DNA from: Paracoccaceae bacterium
Lineage (GTDB): Bacteria; Pseudomonadota; Alphaproteobacteria; Rhodobacterales; Rhodobacteraceae
Direction: 5' to 3'
Length of the DNA stretch: 64,000 nt
Assembly: GCA_009773375.1 (NCBI GenBank)
Contig: WRPH01000024.1
Coordinates: forward strand, 30,953-94,952
A model generated the notes under the pieces. It did not search any database, had not been told where the DNA came from, and was given only the letters and a program-made list of their open reading frames with translations. The position numbers and the translations under genes were made by a program. This document shows, in pieces, positions 16,374 to 25,383 of this stretch (positions are counted from its first letter, which is position 1; every line of letters begins with the position of its first letter).

Positions 16374-19148
16374 ATGAACCAGAATTTCGCCTCCCGCCTC
16401 ACCCGCCAGCCCATCGCGCACGACAGCGACGGCGCTGCCGACATTGCCAGCCAGTTTGCCGATGTTGCGCCCGAACTGCGCGGGCTTCTGGCCAATACCG
16501 CCGGATGCAGCCCCTATCTGAAAGGGTTGATGCGGCGCGAGGCGGATTGGCTGCGTGCGGCACTGACGCAGCCCCCGGAAGCCACCTTTGCCGACCTGAT
16601 GGCGGCGCTGGAGCCGGTGGCAGTGGATGCGCTGCCAAACGCGCTGCGGCAGGCCAAGCGGCGGGCGGCGCTGCTGACGGCGCTTGCCGATCTGGGTGGG
16701 GTCTGGTCGCTGATGCAGGTGACGGGCGCGCTGACCGATCTGGCTGACCGCGCCGTCGATCTGGCGATGAAGCGGTTGGTGGCCGAAGAAATCCGCCGCG
16801 GCAAGTTGCCGGGTGCGGTGCCGGAGGATGCCGAAACGGCAGGTGGCATGGTCAGCCTTGCGATGGGCAAGATGGGCGCCGGCGAGTTGAATTATTCGTC
16901 CGACATCGATCTTGTCTGCCTGTTCGATCAGGAGCGTTACCGCGCCGATTGGCAAGACGCCCGCGCCGCCTTCATCCGCGTCACCCGCAAGATGGCGACG
17001 ATGCTGTCGGATATCACCGCCGAAGGCTATGTGTTTCGCACCGATCTGCGGCTGCGGCCCGATGCCTCGGTGACGCCGGTTTGCCTGTCGATGGCCGCCG
17101 CCGAAGCCTATTACGAGGCGCAGGGCCGCACCTGGGAACGCGCCGCCTATATCAAGGCGCGGCCCTGTGGTGGCGATCTTGCGGCGGGCAATCGGTTTCT
17201 GAAAACCCTGACGCCGTTTGTCTGGCGCAAGCACCTCGATTTTGCCGCCATTCAGGATGCCTACGACATGCGGCTGCGCATCCGCGAACATCGCGGCCTG
17301 AATGGCGCGGTGGTGGTGGAAGGCCACAATATGAAGCTGGGGCAGGGCGGCATTCGGGAGATCGAATTCTTCACCCAGACAAGGCAGCTGATCGCGGGCG
17401 GGCGCGATGTGGATTTGCGCGACCGTACCACGTTGGGCGGGCTTGCGGCGCTGGCGGACAAAGGCTGGGTGCCGCAGGATGTTGCAAGTGAGCTTTCTGG
17501 CCTTTATGTCCAGCACCGCGAGTTGGAACATCGCATCCAGATGGTGAACGACGCGCAGACCCATGACATGCCAACCACGCCAGACGGGGTGGCGCGGATC
17601 GCGGCCTTCTGCGGCCAGTCCGAGCCTGAATTCCGCGCAGGTTTGCTGGACCGGCTGGCGCGCACCGACCGGCTGACCGAGGGCTTCTTTGCCCCCAGCG
17701 CCACCGAAGACGGGCCGGAGCTGTCCGAAACTGCCACCGCGATTGTCGAAAGCTGGAACCAGTATCCGGCGCTGCGATCCGACCGTGCCCAGCAGATCTT
17801 TCGTCGTCTGCGCCCGGTGCTGCTGAAGCGGCTTGCCCGCGCTGCCAACCCGGATGAGGCCTTGGTGGCGCTGGATGGCTTTCTGTCCGGCCTGCCGTCG
17901 GGGGTGCAGATTTTCTCGCTGTTCGAGGCCAACCCCAGTCTGGTCGATCTGATCATCGACATTGCCGGCACCGCCCCGGCCTTGGCGCGCTATCTGTCGC
18001 GCAACGCCTCGGTGCTGGATGGGGTGATTGGTGGGTCGTTCTTTGCGGCCTGGCCCGGTGTGACGGCGCTGGCTGCCGAACTGTCGCGACGGCTGGAGGA
18101 GATTCCCGATTATGAACGCAAGCTGGATGCAGCGCGGCGCTGGATGAAGGAGTGGCACTTCCGGATCGGCGTGCATCATCTGCGCGGGCTGATCGACGGC
18201 TTTGAGGCGGGCAAGCAATACGCCGATCTGGCCGAGGCGGTGATTGCCGCGCTGTGGCCGGTGGTCTGCGCCGATTTCGCCGCCAAGCACGGGGCGGCAC
18301 CAGGGCGGGGGGCTGTGGTGCTGGGCATGGGCAGCCTGGGGGCGGCGCGGCTGAATGCCGGGTCTGATCTGGATCTCATCATGATCTATGACGCCGCCGG
18401 GGTGGAGATGTCGGACGGCAAGCGGCCCTTGGCGGCGCGGCCCTATTATGCGCGACTGACACAAGCAATGGTGACGGCGCTGTCGGCGCAGATGGCCGAA
18501 GGGCGGCTTTACGAGGTGGACGTGCGGCTGCGGCCTTCGGGGCGGCAAGGGCCGGTGGCGACCTCGATCGAAAGCTTCCGCAGCTATCAGGAAACCGAAG
18601 CCTGGACCTGGGAACACCTCGCGCTGACTCGCGCGCGGGTGCTGGCCGGAGAGCCGTCGCTCGCGGCGGAGGTCGAGGCGTTCCGGCGGGAAATTCTGGC
18701 CCGCAAGGGGCAGGGCGACACGGTGATCAAGGATGTCGCCGACATGCGGGCACGGCTGGCGCAGGCGAAGCCGGGGGCAGGTGGGTGGGATGCGAAATTC
18801 GGCCCCGGCAAGCTAATGGATATCGAACTGCTGGCGCAAACCATGGCGCTGATCACCGCCAACCCGACGCGGCAGGTGGAACGCCAGCTCGCAGCGGGTG
18901 GAAAGGCCGCCAAACTGTCGCAATCGGAGCAGACGGCGTTGCTCGATGCCTACAGGCTGTGCTGGCGCATGCAGGCGGCGTCAAAGCTGCTGTCCGACAA
19001 GCCGCTGGATCCCGATCATATGGGGATCGGCGGGCGGGCGTTTCTGCTGCGCGAAGCCGGTGAGGCGGCCACCGAGGTGCTGACCGAAAGGCTGGCGCAG
19101 GCGGCTGGTCTTGCGGAAAAGGTGATCGAGGCCCATCTGAAAGGCTGA
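16374..19148 (+). CDS. glnE: Bifunctional glutamine synthetase adenylyltransferase/deadenylylase
   Basis: A 924-residue enzyme that adenylylates and deadenylylates glutamine synthetase in response to PII and glutamine. Two nucleotidyltransferase domains are present, each with the G-S/A-x(n)-D-x-D pattern: LNYSSDIDLVCLFD near residue 170 (deadenylylating half) and LNAGSDLDLIMIYD near residue 660 (adenylylating half). Helical domains separate and follow them. Length agrees with the family. The ATG at 16374 was chosen because sequence further upstream in the same frame runs antisense over the ybaK gene. No other nitrogen-control gene is adjacent. Confidence 0.95.
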   Translation: MNQNFASRLTRQPIAHDSDGAADIASQFADVAPELRGLLANTAGCSPYLKGLMRREADWLRAALTQPPEATFADLMAALEPVAVDALPNALRQAKRRAALLTALADLGGVWSLMQVTGALTDLADRAVDLAMKRLVAEEIRRGKLPGAVPEDAETAGGMVSLAMGKMGAGELNYSSDIDLVCLFDQERYRADWQDARAAFIRVTRKMATMLSDITAEGYVFRTDLRLRPDASVTPVCLSMAAAEAYYEAQGRTWERAAYIKARPCGGDLAAGNRFLKTLTPFVWRKHLDFAAIQDAYDMRLRIREHRGLNGAVVVEGHNMKLGQGGIREIEFFTQTRQLIAGGRDVDLRDRTTLGGLAALADKGWVPQDVASELSGLYVQHRELEHRIQMVNDAQTHDMPTTPDGVARIAAFCGQSEPEFRAGLLDRLARTDRLTEGFFAPSATEDGPELSETATAIVESWNQYPALRSDRAQQIFRRLRPVLLKRLARAANPDEALVALDGFLSGLPSGVQIFSLFEANPSLVDLIIDIAGTAPALARYLSRNASVLDGVIGGSFFAAWPGVTALAAELSRRLEEIPDYERKLDAARRWMKEWHFRIGVHHLRGLIDGFEAGKQYADLAEAVIAALWPVVCADFAAKHGAAPGRGAVVLGMGSLGAARLNAGSDLDLIMIYDAAGVEMSDGKRPLAARPYYARLTQAMVTALSAQMAEGRLYEVDVRLRPSGRQGPVATSIESFRSYQETEAWTWEHLALTRARVLAGEPSLAAEVEAFRREILARKGQGDTVIKDVADMRARLAQAKPGAGGWDAKFGPGKLMDIELLAQTMALITANPTRQVERQLAAGGKAAKLSQSEQTALLDAYRLCWRMQAASKLLSDKPLDPDHMGIGGRAFLLREAGEAATEVLTERLAQAAGLAEKVIEAHLKG

Positions 19149-19152
19149 AGCT

Positions 19153-19443
19153 ATGGGGAGACGCGCGGTGGACGAGAAACAGGCAGACCCGAAAGGCTTG
19201 GTGCGCGAAAGCTACGCCATAGACGGCATCACCATGGGTGAATGCCGCTCTATCTTCATCGATTGGGTGCTGAGCCTGCCGGTCGGCGTAGATACCCCGG
19301 ACTGCCTGCGCACGCTCTTGGCGCATTACGGCATGCCGAACCCTGACCACCCGATGACCCGCGTTCTGACCGAGGCTTTGACCGCCCCGGAAACGCCAAA
19401 GCGTCGTGGCGGGCGCGCGTCACGGGTGCCGTCTAGCCTGTAA
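19153..19443 (+). CDS. Small conserved hypothetical protein
   Basis: A 96-residue protein (92 if the GTG at 19168 is used, which has a GGGGAG site 7-8 bases upstream). The middle, SYAIDGITMGECRSIFIDWV, looks like a helical regulatory or adaptor domain. The C-terminus is basic (PKRRGGRASR). There is no signal peptide. The gene starts 5 bp after glnE and is probably cotranscribed with it; its end overlaps the convergent VOC gene by 11 bp. Function unknown. Confidence 0.6.
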   Translation: MGRRAVDEKQADPKGLVRESYAIDGITMGECRSIFIDWVLSLPVGVDTPDCLRTLLAHYGMPNPDHPMTRVLTEALTAPETPKRRGGRASRVPSSL

Positions 19444-19915
19444 CGGCGGCCTCCAGCGCGGCAATATCCAGTTTGACCATGCCCATCATCGCCTGCATCA
19501 CCCGACCGGTCTGGTCGGCTTGCAGCAGACGCGGCAGCGCGCGCGGGATGATTTGCCAGCTAAGGCCAAAGCGGTCGGTCAGCCAACCGCAACGGCTTTC
19601 GGTGCCGCCCGTCAGCAAGGCCGCCCACAGCCTGTCCACCTCGGCCTGCGTATCGACATAGACGGTGATCGAGACTGCGGGACTGAGCTTGTAATAAGGC
19701 CCGCCATTGAGGCCCCAGTATTTCTGTCCCAGCAGGGTGAAGGCGACGGTAAACGCCCCGGCCTGTGGATCGCTATTCTTGTAGAAGATTTCAGTGATTT
19801 CCGCGCCTTCAAACAGGCTGCAATAGAACCGCGCGGCGGCTTCGGCCTGATCGTCAAACCACAGGCAGGTCGAGATTGCGGGGCCGCAAAGAGCGGGTGA
19901 ATTTGGAGCAGGCAT
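19433..19915 (-). CDS. VOC-fold protein (PhnB/3-demethylubiquinone methyltransferase-like)
   Basis: A 160-residue protein of the glyoxalase/bleomycin-resistance (VOC) superfamily, PhnB-like subgroup. The beta-alpha-beta-beta-beta pattern is visible: CLWFDDQAEAAARFYCSLF, then ITEIFYKN, then AFTLLGQKYWGLNGG, then VSITVYVDTQAEVDRLW, ending with DRFGLSWQIIP. Metal-ligand positions are not obvious, as is common for this subgroup, and no substrate can be assigned. The ATG at 19915 has a strong GGAGG site; the ATG at 19927 does not. Confidence 0.85.
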   Translation of the reverse strand: MPAPNSPALCGPAISTCLWFDDQAEAAARFYCSLFEGAEITEIFYKNSDPQAGAFTVAFTLLGQKYWGLNGGPYYKLSPAVSITVYVDTQAEVDRLWAALLTGGTESRCGWLTDRFGLSWQIIPRALPRLLQADQTGRVMQAMMGMVKLDIAALEAAVTG

Positions 19916-19966
19916 CGGCACCTCCATTTTGCAACAGAATGCGCCGATGCCTGCCGCCTGGCAAGG

Positions 19967-20605
19967 TCAGCGCAAGGCTGCGGCTTCGGCGGCAAGCGCG
20001 GTGATCGCGGCCCAATCGCCTTTCAGCATTGCTTCCTTTGGCGCTACCCACGATCCGCCGACGCACAGAATGTTCTTCAAGCCCAGGTAATCACGCGCGT
20101 TTTTCAGGCTGATGCCGCCGGTTGGGCAGAAAGACACCTGCGGGATCGGCGCGCCAATCGATTTCAGGTAGGGTGCGCCACCGGCCTGCTCGGCCGGAAA
20201 GAATTTCTGCACCGTGTAACCCTTTTCCAGCAGCGCCATGATCTCGGACGCCGTCGCAGCCCCCGGCAACAGCGGCAATTCATATTCTGCACAAGCGTCC
20301 AACAGCCGGTCCGTCGCCCCCGGCGACACCCCGAACCTGGCTCCGGCAGCTTTTGCCGCCTTGACATCGGCGGGCGTCAGCAGCGTGCCCGCGCCAACCA
20401 CGCCGCCCGACACTTCGGCCATGGCGCGGATCGCATCCAGCGCACAAGCGGTGCGCAGGGTGACTTCGAGGGCAGGCAGACCACCCTTCACCAAAGCCTC
20501 GGCCAAGGGTCTGGCATGGGCGAGATCGTCGATCACCAGCACCGGCACCACCGGGGCAAGGCGGCAGATTTCGGAGGCTAAGCGGGATTGTTCGGTGGGG
20601 GTCAT
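19967..20605 (-). CDS. eda: KDPG aldolase (2-dehydro-3-deoxyphosphogluconate aldolase)
   Basis: A 212-residue class I aldolase of the Entner-Doudoroff pathway, cleaving KDPG to pyruvate and glyceraldehyde 3-phosphate. Glu47 and Arg51 lie in LPALEVTLRTA, and the Schiff-base lysine is Lys134 in VQKFFPAEQAGG. The phosphate-binding segments FCPTGGISLKN and CVGGSWVAP are present. The start at 20605 is supported by a GGAG site 6 bases upstream. It follows edd on the same strand, separated by an inverted repeat. Confidence 0.96.
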   Translation of the reverse strand: MTPTEQSRLASEICRLAPVVPVLVIDDLAHARPLAEALVKGGLPALEVTLRTACALDAIRAMAEVSGGVVGAGTLLTPADVKAAKAAGARFGVSPGATDRLLDACAEYELPLLPGAATASEIMALLEKGYTVQKFFPAEQAGGAPYLKSIGAPIPQVSFCPTGGISLKNARDYLGLKNILCVGGSWVAPKEAMLKGDWAAITALAAEAAALR

Positions 20606-20649
20606 TGTCGTCTCCATCGCCAGATTGTGCGGCGGGTTGCAAGGCAGGA

Positions 20650-20718
20650 GCCTCCGGCGGGGATATTTGAGCAGAGAGGATGAACCTTCATCTTGGCAAA
20701 AATACTCCCGCCGGAGGC
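20650..20718. repeat. Dispersed intergenic repeat, copy 1
   Basis: The right part (20686-20718) is CTTCATCTTGGCAAAAATAC followed by TCCCGCCGGAGGC, which matches both arms of the repeat at 33400-33485 with one or two changes. The left part (20650-20668) carries the complementary GCCTCCGGCGG, so the unit can fold into an 11-bp G/C stem. It lies between edd and eda. Confidence 0.8.
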
Positions 20719-20724
20719 GCGAAA

Positions 20725-22527
20725 TCAGATCACCACAGCGGCGCCGGTTTCCGAGGTTCCGACGCTTTGGCGGAAAGCCTCGAACAGCTCGCGGCCCATG
20801 CCGTGGCGGTTGGCGGACAGATCGGCGGTGACAGGCGTGCGCGCGTCAAAATCAGCGGCCAGCACCGACAGCGTGCCTGCAACCGCATCTAGCCGGACGA
20901 TGTCGCCATCGCGCAGCCGTGCCAGCGGGCCACCCTTGGCCGCCTCGGGCGAGACGTGGATCGCGGCGGGCACCTTGCCGGACGCGCCCGACATCCGGCC
21001 ATCGGTGACCAGCGCCATTTTCAGCCCGCGATCCTGACAGACCGACAGCATCGGCGTGAGGCTATGTAATTCCGGCATGCCATTCGCCTGCGGACCCTGG
21101 AAGCGGACCACAACGACGGTATCCGAGGTGAACTCGCCCGCCTTGAACGCCGCTTTGACGTCGTTCTGATCGTGGAAGATCCGGCAGGGGGCCTCGATGA
21201 TATGGCGCTCGGGGGCGACGGCAGACACCTTGATCACGCCGCGACCAAGGTTGCCCGACAGCTGCCGGAGGCCGCCGGTCGGCTGGAACGGGTCGGCGGC
21301 GGGGCGCAGGATCTTGTCGTTCAGCGTCACATTCGCCCCCGGCTCCCATGCCAGGCGGCCATCGCGCAGTTTGGGTTCGCTGCGGTAATGGCTCAGCCCG
21401 TCGCCCGCGACGGTTTTCGCATCGGGGTGCAGCAGGCCCTGATCCAGCAGTTGCCCGATCATGAAGCCAAGCCCCCCGGCAGCGTGGAAGTGGTTCACAT
21501 CGGCCAGACCGTTGGGGTAGACCTTGGCCATCAGCGGCACTGCCTGGCTGATTTCATCGAAATCCACCAGATCGAGCAGCACGCCCGAGGCGCGCGCCAT
21601 CGCGGGCAGGTGCAGCACGAGGTTGGTCGACCCCCCCGTGGCCATCAGCCCGACCAGCCCGTTGACATAAGCGCGTTCGTCCAGAATCTCGCCTGCCGGG
21701 CGGAAATCATTGCCAAGCGCCGTGATTGCCGCCGCCCGCTCGACCGCGTGCAGGGTCAGCGCCTCGCGCAGCGGCGTGCCGGGATTGACGAAAGAGGCGC
21801 CCGGCAGGTGCAGGCCCATGAACTCCATCAGCATCTGGTTGGTATTGGCGGTGCCGTAAAAGGTGCAGGTGCCGGGGCCGTGGTAGCTTGCCATCTCGGC
21901 GGCCATCAGCGCCTCGCGTCCGACATCGCCCGTTGCGAAGGCGTTGCGGACCTTGGATTTTTCATCATTCGGCAGGCCAGAGGTCATCGGGCCTGCGGGC
22001 ACGAACACCGCCGGAATATGGCCAAACGCCGCCGCTGCCATCACCAGACCCGGCACGATCTTGTCGCAAACACCCAGAAACAGCGCCGCATCAAAGGTGT
22101 TGTGCGACAGCGCCACGCCTGCCGCCAAGGCGATCACATCGCGCGAGAACAGCGACAGCTCCATCCCGGCCTGACCTTGCGTCACGCCATCACACATCGC
22201 CGGCACCCCGCCCGCGACCTGCGCGGTGGCCCCAACGCGGCGCGCGGCCGTGCGGATCAGCTTGGGGTAATCCTCGTAGGGCTGATGCGCCGACAGCATG
22301 TCATTGTAGGCGGTCACAATGCCGATATTGGGCGCGCGCGCCGCCGCCAGCGCCTCCTTGTCCGCCCCCATCGCCGCATAGGCATGCGCCTGATTGCCGC
22401 AAGCCAGATGCCCGCGCGCCGGGCCTTCTTTGGCCGCTGCCGCCAGTCGCGCCAGATAATCGCCGCGCGTCTTCAGCGAGCGTTCCCGGAGTCTGTCAGT
22501 GACGCGGTCAATGGTAGAGTTCAGCAT
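20725..22527 (-). CDS. edd: Phosphogluconate dehydratase
   Basis: A 600-residue iron-sulfur dehydratase of the IlvD/Edd family, converting 6-phosphogluconate to KDPG. Cysteines for the [4Fe-4S] cluster lie in [13 protein letters not shown] (near 147) and [11 protein letters not shown] (near 215). The Edd signatures [14 protein letters not shown] and [17 protein letters not shown] are present. The ATG at 22527 ([16 protein letters not shown]) follows a GAGGTG site. With eda downstream this makes a complete Entner-Doudoroff branch. A perfect LacI-family palindrome upstream suggests carbon-source control. Confidence 0.96.
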   Translation of the reverse strand: MLNSTIDRVTDRLRERSLKTRGDYLARLAAAAKEGPARGHLACGNQAHAYAAMGADKEALAAARAPNIGIVTAYNDMLSAHQPYEDYPKLIRTAARRVGATAQVAGGVPAMCDGVTQGQAGMELSLFSRDVIALAAGVALSHNTFDAALFLGVCDKIVPGLVMAAAAFGHIPAVFVPAGPMTSGLPNDEKSKVRNAFATGDVGREALMAAEMASYHGPGTCTFYGTANTNQMLMEFMGLHLPGASFVNPGTPLREALTLHAVERAAAITALGNDFRPAGEILDERAYVNGLVGLMATGGSTNLVLHLPAMARASGVLLDLVDFDEISQAVPLMAKVYPNGLADVNHFHAAGGLGFMIGQLLDQGLLHPDAKTVAGDGLSHYRSEPKLRDGRLAWEPGANVTLNDKILRPAADPFQPTGGLRQLSGNLGRGVIKVSAVAPERHIIEAPCRIFHDQNDVKAAFKAGEFTSDTVVVVRFQGPQANGMPELHSLTPMLSVCQDRGLKMALVTDGRMSGASGKVPAAIHVSPEAAKGGPLARLRDGDIVRLDAVAGTLSVLAADFDARTPVTADLSANRHGMGRELFEAFRQSVGTSETGAAVVI

Positions 22528-22569
22528 AAGGCACCTCGGCAACGGCTTCGCGGTGGGGTTTAACAGAAC

Positions 22570-22585
22570 TTGTTAGCGCTAACAA
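22570..22585. promoter_or_regulatory. LacI-family operator upstream of edd
   Basis: TTGTTAGCGCTAACAA is a perfect 16-bp palindrome with the central CG step and TTAGCGCTAA core characteristic of LacI/GalR family sites. It is 43 bp upstream of the edd start codon. In rhizobia the LacI-type regulator PckR controls Entner-Doudoroff genes. No LacI-type regulator is encoded in this window. Confidence 0.8.
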
Positions 22586-22759
22586 CCCGAGTCCGCGACG
22601 ACCGGACAATTTCTCTGCCCGAATCCGGCGCGGCAGGTCCGGTCAAGACCTGACCCCGATCTTACCTTAGATTTGCACAGTATTTATCGAAATCCTGACA
22701 CATTTACCAAGCACCTTTGGTTTCAACCTCGGGGGAGGCCAACGATAAAGGGTATCGCC

Positions 22760-23497
22760 ATGAAAACCGCTTCGATTTCTGCTGTTGTGCTGGCCTTCGC
22801 ACTGGCTGGCTGCGGGCAACCGACCCAGACCGTCCGTTCCTCGATGTCGATGCCGCAGCAGGTCAGCAGCGATGCAAGTCAGGCCGCACGCCTGCCGCAG
22901 CAGCCCTTGCTGGATGCGACCGTCGTGATGCACGCGCAATATGATGTGCAGGCGGTCACCGTCAGCGTGCCGCGCAGCCTGCAAGTGTCCGAGGCCAACA
23001 CCTTCCTGCCGAAAGCCGATATCGTCTGGCGTGGCGATGCCCCCGGCAACCGCTATGAGCAGGTCAAGGCGATCTTCGATGCGGCGATGGCGCGTGGCAC
23101 CGCTGCAATGCAGTCCGGCCCGAAAGTCGTGGTCGATATCGAAGTCACCCGGTTTCATTGCCTGACCGAAAAGACCCGCTTCACCGTTGGTGGCGTGCAC
23201 TCGATGCACTTCCTGATGACGGTGCGCGATGCGGCGACCGGCGTGATCTTGCAAGGTCCACGCCCTGTGGTGGCCGATGTCAAAGCCGCTGGTGGTAGCC
23301 GCGCCTTGGCCGAAGATTACGCGGGCCGCACTCAGAAGGTGGTTGTAACCGAACGTCTGGCCGAAGTGATCCGGCGTGAATTGTCGGCTCCGGTGGCGTC
23401 CTATCCGTCGGATGTGCCGCTGACCCGGTTTGATGGCTCGCCCGCCGATCTGGTGCAGGCTTCTGCCGCTGCCGTCGGGGCCAGCGCGCTGAACTGA
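22760..23497 (+). CDS. Predicted lipoprotein (DUF6778-like)
   Basis: A 245-residue exported lipoprotein. The signal peptide MKTASISAVVLAFALAGC ends in a lipobox (LAGC), so Cys18 should be lipidated. The mature part has alternating beta strands (ATVVMHAQYDVQAVTVSVPR, VVVDIEVTRFHCLTEKTRF, MHFLMTVRDAATGVILQGPR) and a Ser/Ala-rich end. It resembles the DUF6778 lipoproteins of Rhodobacteraceae; that name is from memory. Start 22760 has AAAGGG upstream. No function is known. A strong hairpin lies 34 bp after the stop. Confidence 0.75.
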   Translation: MKTASISAVVLAFALAGCGQPTQTVRSSMSMPQQVSSDASQAARLPQQPLLDATVVMHAQYDVQAVTVSVPRSLQVSEANTFLPKADIVWRGDAPGNRYEQVKAIFDAAMARGTAAMQSGPKVVVDIEVTRFHCLTEKTRFTVGGVHSMHFLMTVRDAATGVILQGPRPVVADVKAAGGSRALAEDYAGRTQKVVVTERLAEVIRRELSAPVASYPSDVPLTRFDGSPADLVQASAAAVGASALN

Positions 23498-23530
23498 TCG
23501 CAGGCCTTTTCACAGGTCAAGGAACACAGT

Positions 23531-23559
23531 ATGGGGGAGGTCATCATGACCTCCCCCAT
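23531..23559 (+). promoter_or_regulatory. Perfect hairpin covering the ribosome site and start codon of the RlmI-type gene
   Basis: ATGGGGGAGGTCA (23531-23543), loop TCA, and exact complement TGACCTCCCCCAT (23547-23559). The GGAGG in the left arm is the obvious ribosome site for the ATG at 23546, which sits at the loop edge. The hairpin could terminate the upstream lipoprotein transcript, though it has only a short ATTT tail, and if transcribed it would mask translation initiation. Confidence 0.75.
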
Positions 23560-24790
23560 TTCGCATTCCCCCGCTGAAGACGCCGCAGACCCCGTTGTCC
23601 GCCGCTATCCCGTTGTCCGCTTGAAGCCCAAGGCCGAGGCCCGCGCGATTCGCCACGGCTTTCCGTGGGTCTATGCCGATGAGCTGGTGACAGACCGCCG
23701 CACCGGCAATCTGGCCCCCGGCGCCTTGGCGATCCTCGTCGATGGCGACCGCCGCGATCTGGGTCTGGTGACGGTGAACACCAAATCCAAGATCATCGCC
23801 CGGATGCTTGATCGCAACCCCGAGGCAGAGCTGAATCAGGCGTGGTTCGAGGCCAAGCTGGCCCGCGCCCTGTCGCTGCGCGCCCGGCTTTATGACCAGC
23901 CGTTCTATCGTCTGGTGCATGCCGAGGCCGATGGCCTTCCCGGCATCGTCATCGACCGCTTTGGCGATGTGGCGGTGATCCAGCCCAACGCGGCTTGGGC
24001 GGAAACCCATCTGGAGGTGCTGGTGGCCGCTTTGCAGGCGGTGACAGGCGTAACGCGCGTGGTGAAGAACGCCACCGGTCGTTCGCGCGGGTTGGAAGGC
24101 CTCAACGAGGAGACCGTGATCTTGCGCGGCGATGTAGCGGCCCCGGTGCCGGTGCCGATGAACGGCGCGACCTATCTGGCCGATGTGACTGGCGGGCAGA
24201 AGACCGGGCTGTTCTTTGACCAGCGCCCGAACCACGCCTTTGCCGCACAACTGGCCGGTGGCGCGCGGGTGCTGGACGTGTTTGCCCATGTTGGCGGCTT
24301 TGGCCTTGCGGCGCTGGCGGGCGGTGCGGCTTCGGCGCTGGCGGTGGATGCCTCTGCGGCGGCGCTGGCTTTGGCCGGGCAGGGCGCTGCGGCTTCGGGC
24401 TTTGCTGATCATTTCGCCACCCGGCAAGGCGATGCGTTCGATGTGCTGGAGGCATTGGGCAGCGAAGGCGCGCAATTTGATCTGGTGATCTGCGACCCAC
24501 CCGCCTTTGCCCCCGCCAAACCAGCGCTGGAGGCTGGCTTGCGCGCCTACGAACGCATCGCCCGGCTGGCGGCACCCTTGGTCGCGCCCGGCGGCTATCT
24601 GGTGCTGTGTTCGTGCAGCCATGCCGCTGATCTGGCCTCGTTCCGCAATGCCTCGGCGCGCGGCATCGGGCGGGGCGGGCGTCGTGGCCAGTTGTTGCAC
24701 ACCGGCTTTGCCGGGCCGGATCACCCGATGCTGCCGCAACTGGCGGAAAGCGGCTACCTCAAGGCGCTGTTCTTCCGTCTGGATGGCTGA
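23546..24790 (+). CDS. rlmI: RlmI-type class I SAM-dependent 23S rRNA (cytosine-C5) methyltransferase
   Basis: A 414-residue protein with an N-terminal PUA RNA-binding domain (VVRLKPKAEARAIRHGFPWV), a central EEHEE-like domain, and a Rossmann methyltransferase domain from about residue 235 (VLDVFAHVGGFGLAALAGG). The catalytic-loop DPPAFAP is near residue 315 and CSCSHAADLASF near 353. It resembles RlmI, which makes m5C1962 in 23S rRNA; related YccW-type enzymes could differ in target. The ATG at 23546 was chosen over 23531 because GGAGG lies 5 bases before it. The last base of its stop codon is the first base of the PIN gene's ATG. Confidence 0.85.
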   Translation: MTSPISHSPAEDAADPVVRRYPVVRLKPKAEARAIRHGFPWVYADELVTDRRTGNLAPGALAILVDGDRRDLGLVTVNTKSKIIARMLDRNPEAELNQAWFEAKLARALSLRARLYDQPFYRLVHAEADGLPGIVIDRFGDVAVIQPNAAWAETHLEVLVAALQAVTGVTRVVKNATGRSRGLEGLNEETVILRGDVAAPVPVPMNGATYLADVTGGQKTGLFFDQRPNHAFAAQLAGGARVLDVFAHVGGFGLAALAGGAASALAVDASAAALALAGQGAAASGFADHFATRQGDAFDVLEALGSEGAQFDLVICDPPAFAPAKPALEAGLRAYERIARLAAPLVAPGGYLVLCSCSHAADLASFRNASARGIGRGGRRGQLLHTGFAGPDHPMLPQLAESGYLKALFFRLDG

Positions 24791-25338
24791 TGAAGGCGGT
24801 TCTGGACGCCTGTGTGCTCTACCCGACTGTGCTGCGGGAAATCCTGCAGGGGGTGGCGGCACGCGGGCTGTATGAACCGCTGTGGTCAGACCGTATTCTG
24901 CGCGAGTGGACGCGGGCCGCGATCAAGCTGGGGCCTGCCGCGCAAGCTCAGGCCGAGGTGGAGGCTGATCTGTTTCGCGCGGCTTTTCCGCGCGGCATGA
25001 TCCGCGAGCAACCCGGCATCGAGGCGCGGCTGGTGCTGCCCGACCCGAATGATCTGCATGTGCTGGCGGTGGCCATCGCGGGCCATGCCGATTGCATCGT
25101 CACCTTCAACGCGCAGGATTTTCCGCGCCACGTTCTGGCCGCCGAGGGGATCGAGCGTCGTGACCCGGACGGGTTGCTGTGGCAGCTCTGGTCATTCCAT
25201 CCGCGTGAGGTGACCGATGTGGTTATGCAGGTTCACGCCACCGCCGAGCGGATGCTGGGAGAGGTGATTCCGCTGAAAAAACTGCTGAAACGCGCGCAGC
25301 TGCCGCGGTTGGCAAAGGCGATGCTGGCTGCCGGATAA
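24790..25338 (+). CDS. PIN-domain protein (VapC-like fold)
   Basis: A 182-residue protein with a PIN nuclease fold. Acidic positions expected for metal binding are Asp6 in MKAVLDACVLYP, the glutamate in RILREWTRA, the aspartate in PDPNDLHVLAVAIA, and the C-terminal DCIVTFNAQDFP. After the PIN core (to about residue 125) it has an extra helical C-terminal part. There is no antitoxin gene beside it, so it is probably not a classical toxin-antitoxin member. The start overlaps the upstream stop codon by one base (TGATG), so translation is coupled to the methyltransferase. Confidence 0.8.
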   Translation: MKAVLDACVLYPTVLREILQGVAARGLYEPLWSDRILREWTRAAIKLGPAAQAQAEVEADLFRAAFPRGMIREQPGIEARLVLPDPNDLHVLAVAIAGHADCIVTFNAQDFPRHVLAAEGIERRDPDGLLWQLWSFHPREVTDVVMQVHATAERMLGEVIPLKKLLKRAQLPRLAKAMLAAG

Positions 25339-25383
25339 GAGTTCGAGGGCGGTAAGAGGTAGGGTGCGTGATTTCACGCACCT

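Noticed and set aside
24790-25338. PIN-domain gene as a VapC toxin of a toxin-antitoxin pair
   Set aside because: No small antitoxin gene lies upstream; it is instead coupled to the methyltransferase gene, and it is longer than typical VapC.
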